Positions 57,441-64,000 of a stretch of DNA of 64,000 bases are shown one piece after another. The stretch comes from Cynocephalus volans. Lineage: Eukaryota; Chordata; Mammalia; Dermoptera; Cynocephalidae. The first letter of the stretch is position 1. The number at the start of each line of letters is the position of its first letter. A program made the position numbers and the translations under genes. The notes under the pieces are model-generated. The model was not told the DNA's origin. It was given only the letters and a program-made list of their open reading frames with translations, and made no database searches. Where the stretch lies: positions 32,044,293 to 32,108,292 of the forward strand of contig NC_084469.1 of the NCBI RefSeq assembly GCF_027409185.1. The letters run 5' to 3'.

Positions 57441-57982
57441 CAACATCACTCTGCATCCGGGAAATGCAAATCAAAACCACATTGAGATACCATCTAACTC
57501 CAGTTAGGATGGCTAAAATCCAAAAGACTGTGAACGATAAATGCTGGCGAGGCTGCGGAGAAAAAGGAACTCTCATACATTGGTGGTGGGACTGCAAAAT
57601 GGTGCAGCCTCTATGGAAAATGGTATGGAGGTTCCTCAAACAATTGCAGATAGATCTACCATACGACCCAGCTATCCTACTGTTGGGAATATACCCAGAG
57701 GAATGGAAATCATCAAGTCGAAGGTATACCTGTTCCCCAATGTTCATCGCAGCACTCTTTACAATAGCCAAGAGTTGGAACCAGCCCAAATGCCCATCAT
57801 CAGATGAGTGGATACAGAAAATGTGGTACATCTACACAATGGAATACTACTCAGCTATAAAAACAAATGAAATACTGCCATTTGCAACAACATGGATGGA
57901 CCTTGAGAGAATTATATTAAGTGAAACAAGTCAGGCACAGAAAGAGAAATACCACATGTTCTCACTTATTGGTGGGAGCTAA
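57441..57982 (+). pseudogene. L1 ORF2 C-terminal fragment of element C
   Basis: It includes the cysteine-rich region [19 protein letters not shown] at about residues 38-56 of the frame, [18 protein letters not shown] and the natural stop at 57982. It lacks endonuclease and RT, so it is inactive. The frame opens upstream in the flank only by chance. Confidence 0.85.
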
Positions 57983-57996
57983 AAATTAATATATAA

Positions 57997-57999
<3 letters not shown>

Positions 58000-58042
<43 letters not shown>

Positions 58043-58051
58043 ACACACACA
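58000..58051. repeat. (CA)n microsatellite inside L1 C 3' UTR
   Basis: CA tract interrupted once by 'cacatac', followed by a 9-base G-run. It lies at the same place as in elements B and D. Confidence 0.95.
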
Positions 58052-58240
58052 AACCGGGGGGGGGGAAGAAGATATAACAACTACAATTATTTGAAGTCGA
58101 TACAACAACCAAACAGAAAGGACATTGTTGGGGGGGAGGGGGGGAGGGAGAAGGGAGGGAGGTTTTGGTGATGGGGAGCAATAATCAGCCACAATGTATA
58201 TCGACAAAATAAAATTAAAAAAAAAAATTGATTGAGCATT

Positions 58241-59138
58241 TGCAAGTTGCTATGATTTTTTAGTTTTTGTTTTTTATCTTATTTAAGTCTTAAAACAATC
58301 CAGTTAATTAGGAGAAGAAAATAAAGCACAGAGAGGCTTAATAGCTCAGTCAGTTTCCAGCTGTATGATAAAGTTAAGATTAAAACCCAAGTCTGATTCC
58401 AGAGCCAATGCTTCTATCCCATCTATTGTAAAAGCTCCCATGGGGTACTTTATTTGGACAGGCAGAAACATGACACTTAACTTCAAATATTTCAAAAGCT
58501 GTTATTTAGCTTTGTTGTGTGCTTTCCACGGTGAATAACAAGCAAAAGGGTATGGAACTAAAAAAAAAAAAAATCTTGATTTTATTTCAGTGTTGAAAGA
58601 AAAAAAAGCTTAGTGAGATAAGTTGCCTTGTGAAAAAGTGTGTTCACCATCGCTGTGAGGGTTTAAGTATAGATCAGAAGGCATTCATTCAGGGATGTGA
58701 TGAGAGATATTCCTAATTAGCATGCAAGATTATCCTATATGTGCTCTCTATATCTCTTATGATTTTGAGATTCTTTGATTTTATTACATAGTCCATCTTT
58801 TTAAGTATATCTGAGTAGCCACAATAAAGCTTTACAAATTGTTCTCTTGGTCATCAGGTGGCTTTGACTTAAATGTGGTAGATTTATCCACCTCTAAAAT
58901 GATATAAATTATGAATATAGCTATAGTATTTACACTAACAACAGTTTAATACCCATTTTAATGCACCTTAGAAGCACATAGCATGAAGAAGTCAGAATGC
59001 CACTGAGGAAGAGTCCTTTAGGATGGTAGCAGCTCACTGGGATGCTTTTGTGTGCAGTCTGTGGTTAAAAGGAAAAAAATAATCTGAGTTATGTTGAAAA
59101 CAAACAGGTCCAGGCATTATACTGGATGTTTTACATGT
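58241..59138. other. Mostly unassigned; possible MIR-related text at 58315-58440
   Basis: 'cacagagaggcttaatagct' followed by 'aaacccaagtctgattccag' resembles the common MIR/MIR3 3' order. The rest shows nothing I can name. Confidence 0.4.
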
Positions 59139-59217
59139 GAGGATACGTCAAAAAGTTTGTGGAAAATAGAACTGAAAGATAATAGGATTTTTTCCATGAA
59201 TTTTTTGAAGTACCCTC
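59139..59217. mobile_element. Short palindromic MITE-like element
   Basis: The left end GAGGATACGTCAAAAAGTTT and the reverse complement of the right end, GAGGGTACTTCAAAAAATTC, match at most positions over about 28 bp, separated by about 23 bp. This fits a mariner-type non-autonomous DNA transposon; target duplication could not be confirmed. Confidence 0.6.
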
Positions 59218-59221
59218 ATAA

Positions 59222-59295
59222 ATTAATTCTTTTAGTCCTTACCACAACTCTATGAGACAGGCAGTGTTAATTGCATTTTACATTAGGAAACTGAG
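59222..59295 (-). mobile_element. MIR-like fragment that received the ERV insertion
   Basis: 'taccacaactctatgagaca' then 'cattttacattaggaaactg' is common antisense MIR text. It stops at the exact base where the LTR starts. The strand is inferred. Confidence 0.5.
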
Positions 59296-59769
59296 TGTAG
59301 GGTAAATGCTGACATAGACCTATTCCCCCTCCTGTGCATACTGGAGTTCCCCCACCTCCTGGGAGACTACCCCTGGCAAAGGTAGTTTCTCAAGGAAAGG
59401 CATGTCCTCTTCCAGACAAGTGGAAGGCTGGAGGAAGCAGGGACCCTATGTAAATTAGTATGCTGGAGTTAAAGCACTCTGGTGCCAGAAGAGTAGGGAG
59501 TAGATCAACTTATCTAGTCAGCCAGATCTCCCATGTGCTCTGAGTTGTGAGCTGGGTGAGGGTTTGCACATAAGCATGCAAATGATTTACACCCCTACTT
59601 TGATCTGTTCACTATATAACTGTTGTAAGGACTCCATGATGGTGTGGATATCTAGCTGGCTGGCTGCTGTCAGCGACTCCTGTCAGTCTAATAAACTAAT
59701 GTCTCTACCCATTGAAATACTGTGTGAGTTTTTTGGAACAGGCAAACACTACGTGAGTGCCCTCTCACA
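59296..59769 (+). repeat. 5' LTR of the ERV-L/S-like provirus
   Basis: 474 bp, starting TGTAGGGTAAATGC and ending CCTCTCACA. A TATATAA box lies at about 59613, and AATAAA at 59690-59695 precedes a possible cleavage site about 20 bases later. The LTR edge follows 'ctgag' of a MIR-like repeat. The 3' partner is outside the window, so the ends rest on TG...CA and on the start of internal sequence. Confidence 0.75.
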
Positions 59770-60241
59770 TTTGGGGCTCCCATGATATAACTGGTGTAGG
59801 AGGCAGGCTATTCCAGAGAAATTCACCTTTAAAGCAGCTGTGGGAGAGACGAACAGGATGGGAGGAATGTTGCAGGGGGAAATACCTGGGTGGGTCACCG
59901 GTTCAATGTTGTCTAATATTGTCAGCTTGGCAAATAGCTGGGGACTGCCACGTGAGTGTGGGGACACTCCAAAAACAGAGGCATGACTGTTGGAGGTGTT
60001 GGAAGCAGTCAAAAAAGAGGAGGTATTCAAAGGAAAAAAGAATACAAGGCCATTGCTGCCTCAATGGCATGGCCTTTCCTCTGAGGGCTCAGGCTAGTGA
60101 CTGAGAAGGAAATCGAGTCACAAAATCAAGGACAAAGGCTCAGGGAAGAATTAAGACCAGAAAGAGAGACTCGTTTAACTCGGGCTGATGGAAAGGATAT
60201 GATAGTGTCAGTTGGACTGAGCCACTGACCAGCTGCATGAT
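59770..60241 (+). other. Primer binding site region and leader of the ERV-L/S-like provirus
   Basis: The internal sequence opens with TTTGGGGCTCCCATGATAT directly after the LTR. I cannot match it with confidence to a tRNA 3' end; it is probably a decayed primer binding site. The leader has several short frames and no clear domain. Confidence 0.5.
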
Positions 60242-61083
60242 TTGGCATACCGTTTTGGGAAAATAAAAGGAGAGTGGCTGCTGTGGGCTAAGATCCATGT
60301 GGTAGTTACAAATCCAGAGTGGAATCCTAGAAAATGGGATCCCACTGCTGAGACCGATACCTCAAATGAGGGAGATGAGAACTTGCAGGTGCAGGTAATC
60401 GATGATGAAGCGGGAAATCTTCAGGCTAGACAAGTAATAATACAAAAGCTTAAGAGTAGGAAAGAGCTACCAAAAGGGCAAAACGCCCCAAATTTACCTC
60501 CTCTGCTAAAATATACACATACAAGTGCCCACCCTTACATGTCCGCAGAGCTGGTAGAACTGGCTACTAAGTTTTGGCAGAAAGGGAGAGAAAGCATTCC
60601 CAGGTGGCGGCTCCATTTGTGGAGTAAGGGGGCTGATGGCATAATATTGTCAGGGGATGAGCTGGCAAAAATGGCATCCATCACCAATCATCCCTCTCTC
60701 TGACAGCACATTTCTGGAGCAGGGCAATATGATGAGACTGCCTCCCTGTTGGCTTGGATCGTGGCAGGCTGCCATGCCACCTGGCCTAATGAATGGAGCA
60801 TCCCGGGGGTACCCCATTGGGGGTCTACTATGGAGGAGTCGCAAGAATTCCTTAGGGAACCGGGTATGAGACATGCTATTTACTGAGACCCGTTCCGTGA
60901 TCCAGACTCGGTGCAATTTACTGGAGCAATGAAAGACACGGTTATACAGTCAACTCCCATGAGCCGCTATGGAGCATTGGTATCTGTTTTGCCACCCCAA
61001 TAGGGCAATCAGTTCAAATGGCAGCACAAGCCATAGCTGATCTAGGGGAAACTGAAATTAAATGACAAAAGAAAGGGATTTGG
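60242..61083 (+). pseudogene. gag remnant of the ERV-L/S-like provirus (N-terminal part)
   Basis: A 153-aa frame (60242-60703) contains a capsid-like block (SAELVELATKFWQKGRES; RLHLWSKGADGIILSGDEL; ASITNHPSL) that I associate with ERV-L/S Gag. After its stop the same frame goes on with capsid-like text and further stops until the SINE at 61084. The shown start codon need not be the original one. Confidence 0.7.
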
Positions 61084-61193
61084 GCTGGCCAGGTAGCTCA
61101 GTTAGTTAGAGCATAGCCTTACAACACCGAGGTCATGGGTTTGGATCCCCAAACTGGCCAGCCACCCCCCCCCCCAAAAAAGAAAGTGATTCA
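61072..61193 (+). mobile_element. CYN-type tRNA-Ile-like SINE monomer inserted in ERV gag
   Basis: The body is about 61084-61180. The tRNA-like head is 'ggctggccaggtagctcagt' with A-box-like 'tagctcagttagttagagc' and B-box-like 'gggtttggatcccc', closer to a real tRNA-Ile than the dimeric copies. A C-run (61167-61175) and a short A tail follow. 'aagaaagggatt' before and 'aagaaagtgatt' after form a 12-bp target duplication with one change. It post-dates the ERV. Confidence 0.88.
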
Positions 61194-61595
61194 CAAGGAA
61201 GCTACATTGAAAGGGAAAAGAAGGGGGAAAGGGAGATCAGAAAGAACTGGTGGAAGTTACCAGAACACAGCTGCAGGTGGACCTAACTACGGCAGGGGTC
61301 AATCCCCCCAAAATAAATAAGCAGCTGAATGCATCTTTTCTTAAACTGTGGCAATAGTTGCCCCACAGAGAAAAGGTTCCATCCCCTGCCAGAAAAGCAG
61401 CTGGAGACTAGGCTGATAAGGGGATGCACTCCTTTAGGGGGAGTGCAGGCAGAGCCAAAGCTGAAGGAATTCATGGGATCATCCTTTATGAGGGGCCTCT
61501 TTAGTTCACACCAAGTGGAGCCGAGTGCTCCTCCAGAGGAAGACAAGACAGATTTCATGGTCCCTTAGTCCCGAGCCTAGGGGTGGGGTTGAGGG
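61194..61595 (+). pseudogene. gag C-terminal/pro linker remnant of the ERV-L/S-like provirus
   Basis: Short frames rich in K/R/G/P (61135-61320) follow the SINE. A further frame 61329-61568 starts with HLFLNCGNSCPTEKRFHPLP, which could be a decayed zinc-knuckle and spacer region. The assignment is from position. Confidence 0.45.
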
Positions 61596-61940
61596 ATGGA
61601 GGAAATGCGAGCTGTCTCTATGGATCGGAGGCCCCATGTTGAGCTCACTATATATTGGTCTCTGCAGAACATACAAAGGGTAATTGCCTTGGTAGATCAA
61701 GGATCTGAATGTACATTGATTTATGGGAGTCCATCAAAATTTGAGGGGCCGATTATGGCTACAGATAGGTATGGTGGGCAATCCATTAAAGTAAGAAAGG
61801 TGATTTTTAACTTTAAGGATTGGTTGGCTCCCAGCAGGGAACATGCTGTTTATATCTCCTCAATCAGGGAATACATACATGAGACTGATATACTGCAAGA
61901 TTTATGTTTGCATGACAGTGTGGGGGAATTTCACCTATGA
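61596..61940 (+). pseudogene. Retroviral protease remnant with altered active site
   Basis: In the 114-aa frame the active-site segment reads IALVDQGSECTLIYG, with DQG where aspartic proteases have DTG or DSG. The surroundings and the position before RT support the call. A glutamine in this triad would be expected to abolish function. The frame ends at TGA 61938-61940, and further stops lie before RT. Confidence 0.7.
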
Positions 61941-62015
61941 AATGCAGTTGTGAAAGAGGTACAGAGAGATAAAGCACAGCACCCTTGGGGGCAACTTCCA
62001 TCACCCCGGTGAATA

Positions 62016-62642
62016 ATGGCAACTAAGCAGTATCAGTTGCTAGGGGCTCACCAGGAAATTGGGGAAACTATACTGGAATTGGCCAAGGTGAAAATCATAT
62101 GCCTAGCCCATAGTCCATATAACTCCCCTGTGTGGCCCATCCATAAACCAGACAGCGCCTGGAGAATGACGGTGGACTCCAGGGAACTAAACAAGGTAAT
62201 TCTCCCTTTACATATGGTTGTACCTAATATTATTGATATTATGGATAAATTAGGAACTCAGTTGGGAACATATTATGCTGTATTAGACTTGGTTAATGGT
62301 TTCTTTAGTACTGATATCCATGCAGATAGTCAAGACCAATTCACCTTCATGAGGGAAGGATGCCACTGGACATTCATGGTTCTGCCCATGGGCCACCTGC
62401 ATAGTCCTATCGTCTGCCACAGGATGGTCATGGAAGACTTGGAAAAACGGATGGCTCTGTCAGTGAGACTAGTCCATTATATTGATGACATTATGCTAAC
62501 CTCTGATTCTCTTACAGATTTGGAGGAAGCTATACCATCCCTTATCACTCACCTGCAGAGAAAGGGATGGACCATAAACCAAAATGAGATCCAGGGACCT
62601 GGGTTATCTATCAGAATTAGCACGATAGGATTGGACTTTTGA
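62016..62642 (+). pseudogene. Reverse transcriptase of the ERV-L/S-like provirus
   Basis: A 208-aa frame covers fingers and palm: YNSPVWPIHKPDSAWRMTVD (residues about 40-59), YAVLDLVNGFFSTDI with the first catalytic aspartate, LPMGHLHSP (usually LPQG) and HYIDDIMLTSDS with both palm aspartates. It is the longest open frame of this element and ends at TGA 62640-62642, before the thumb. Downstream text to about 63000 shows thumb-like pieces in other frames. Confidence 0.88.
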
Positions 62643-62999
62643 GTGCCAAGCTGCTTTCGGTTTTGCAAAAGCAACAGTAGGGGGCGTGCAAGCATTGGTC
62701 ATCCTAAATCCAGTACTACCCTGTGAATTGGATGTAAATATTTCCCAGGAGGGCTATGCTTGGGGGTTATGGCAATGACAGGAGAAAGCTCGCCTCCCCG
62801 TAGGGTTTTGGTCCCTGACGTGGTAAAAAGCAGAGGCCCAATATAGCCCCATTGAACAAGTAAATGCTGTTCGTCAAGCACTGCTAGCTACAGAATCAGC
62901 CACTGGACAGGCAGCTGTGACAGTGAGGACTGCATTGCCAATTGCTGGATAGAGTTATGACATCTCTATGTGACCCTGCAGTTCCAGTGCTCAGATGAC

Positions 63000-63640
63000 T
63001 ATAGTGACCAAGTGGCGTGCCAACTTACAACAATACAATAATTTATCCACAAGTCCTTGGAGCCACGAACTACAGCAGTTATTGGGACCATCACATTTAT
63101 GGACTCAGATGCTGTGCCCACTGAAACCACAGTACTGACTCCCTTGCCCATTAAGGAACATGTGCTGCCTGTGCCAGAAGAGGCTTGGTATACCGACAGC
63201 TCCTGTCGAAGGTATTCCCCCTTGATGGAAAGCCATTGCATACCAACCATCAACTGATACCGTCTGGGTGGATGATAGCACTGTGCAAAGCAACCAGTGG
63301 GCTTAACTGTGAGCAACATGGATGTTGAGAGCTAAAGAGAAAGGCCCGGTAACCATCTGTACTGACAGTTGAGCAGTTTTTAAGGTGCTCACACTGCGCC
63401 TGCCCCAGTGGAAAAAACAGGACTGGTTGATCATGAATAAGCCCCTGTGGAGTCAGGACATGTGGCAAGATATATATGCAATCAGCCAACATAAGTCAGT
63501 GACTATGAACCATGGGTCTGGACACAACCCATTGGGCAGCCCGGGCAATGATGAGGCCAACGCCCTTGCCCATGTGCGATGGCTAGAAGAAGCCCCGCCA
63601 AGGATGTGGCTGCCTGGGTACACAAGAAAATGAAACATGC
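63000..63640 (+). pseudogene. RNase H remnant of the ERV-L/S-like provirus
   Basis: Frame 63057-63257 contains AWYTDSSCRRYSP, with the first RNase H aspartate. Frame 63385-63633 contains a GHNPLGSPGNDEANALAHV motif, where the GNDEAN aspartate is the typical last RNase H residue. Stops at about 63258 and 63370-63384 break the domain. Confidence 0.75.
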
Positions 63641-64000
63641 TGGGCAAAAGACACTGTGAGAAGTGGCCAAAGCCTGGGAGCTACCAGTCCGGTATGCTGA
63701 CATTGTGACTGCCTGTCAGAACTGTCCTGTCTGCATGGAATGACACCCACACAAGCTTCCCCCAGAGATGGGACAGGTGTGTAGGGGAGATGCACCCCTG
63801 AATCATTGGCAAATAGACTATATAGGGCTACTCCCCTTATCAGAAAGGTCTCGTTATTCATTGACCTGTGTAGACACCTGTACAGGTATTATGCAAGATT
63901 ACCCCAACGAACGGGCCACCCAGAGAACAACAATCAGAGGACGGGCACAGCTCATGGCTGCCTATGGAAGCACTGAAGTCACTGAGAGTGATCAAGGCAC
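63641..64000 (+). pseudogene. Integrase N-terminal part, cut by window end
   Basis: CQNCPVC near 63715 is the cysteine pair of the HHCC zinc finger. The catalytic core begins with HWQIDYIGLLP (first aspartate) near 63805 and goes on with SLTCVDTCTG. The second aspartate is in ESDQG at the last bases. The preceding histidines and the third catalytic residue are not seen in frame or lie outside. Confidence 0.75.

Larger units (their letters stand above)
57424..58240 (+). mobile_element. Young 5'-truncated L1 (element C) with perfect 17-bp target duplication
   Basis: The body is 57441-58223. 'aaaattgattgagcatt' is identical at 57424-57440 and 58224-58240. It carries the ORF2 C-terminus as one open frame to the natural end (57428-57982, ...SLIGGS stop), the (CA)n tract, a G-run and the end 'tcgacaaaataaaatt'. 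It is the best preserved L1 in the window. Confidence 0.95.
59296..64000 (+). mobile_element. ERV-L/ERV-S-like (class III) provirus, 5' part; cut by window end
   Basis: LTR, gag, protease, RT, RNase H and the N-terminal two thirds of integrase lie in order on the plus strand. RT motifs (YAVLDLVNGFFS, LPMGHLHSP, HYIDDIML) and integrase text (HWQIDYIGLLP) are of the ERV-L/ERV-S type rather than the gammaretroviral type at 26889-35190. Every gene has stops or frameshifts. Any env, dUTPase and 3' LTR would be beyond 64000. Confidence 0.88.

Noticed and set aside
61084..61165. Possible functional tRNA-Ile gene
   Set aside because: The B-box has an extra base, the anticodon arm is altered, and target duplications plus tail show a retroposed SINE.
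1..64000. Search for a new defence, toxin or biosynthetic system
   Set aside because: All coding-type signals trace to L1 or ERV genes, and no clustered host genes are visible.

Overview
This window looks like intergenic DNA from a placental mammal, most likely a colugo (Dermoptera, Galeopterus/Cynocephalus). The pointer is nine short SINEs built from one or two tRNA-Ile-like monomers with A/B-box-like motifs, the architecture of the CYN SINEs described from colugos. Identifying the host this way is inference from family knowledge. I see no convincing host protein-coding gene, rRNA, functional tRNA, CRISPR array or bacterial-type system. Almost every long open frame is a fragment of a LINE-1 or of an endogenous retrovirus (ERV), or is forced by a low-complexity repeat.

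Layout. 1-1390: the 3' part of a composite L1-derived element (GC-rich tandem-repeat 5'-UTR-like module joined to an L1 3'-UTR-like tail). 1391-4121: ancient L1 pieces interrupted by a solo LTR. 4122-9602: a long, decayed minus-strand L1 that replaced part of an older L1. 9603-11161: MaLR-type LTR and a second copy of the solo LTR family in the opposite orientation. 12760-14038: a minus-strand L1 5'-UTR-only insertion, the inverted partner of the window start. 14064-26830: ancient LINE remnants, four CYN SINEs, one young 5'-truncated L1, microsatellites, and a low-repeat stretch (15431-17230) with tandem AATAAA signals.

26889-35190: a structurally complete but coding-dead gammaretrovirus-like provirus on the minus strand: LTR, tRNA-Phe-like primer binding site, gag with two late-domain motifs and two zinc knuckles, protease, RT, RNase H, integrase, env, polypurine tract, LTR. 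It lies in an ancient repeat whose halves are recognisable on both sides. 35379-43000: an MLT2-like ERVL LTR, more CYN SINEs, old L1s and a DNA-transposon fossil.

43013-52460: an L1-rich block with a nested full-ORF2-scale L1 and two L1s showing 5' inversion. 54220-58223: an old L1/HAL1-like fragment, another CYN SINE and a young 5'-truncated L1 with a perfect 17-bp target duplication. 59296-64000: the 5' LTR, gag, protease, RT, RNase H and start of integrase of an ERV-L/ERV-S-like (class III) provirus on the plus strand. It is cut by the window end and carries a CYN monomer in its gag region.

The parts do not form a pathway. They record successive retrotransposition: SINEs and 5'-truncated L1s have A-rich tails and target duplications expected from L1 machinery, while the two proviruses and the solo LTRs are independent retroviral insertions. 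Family names rest on motif recognition; no database search was possible, and boundaries without target duplications are approximate.
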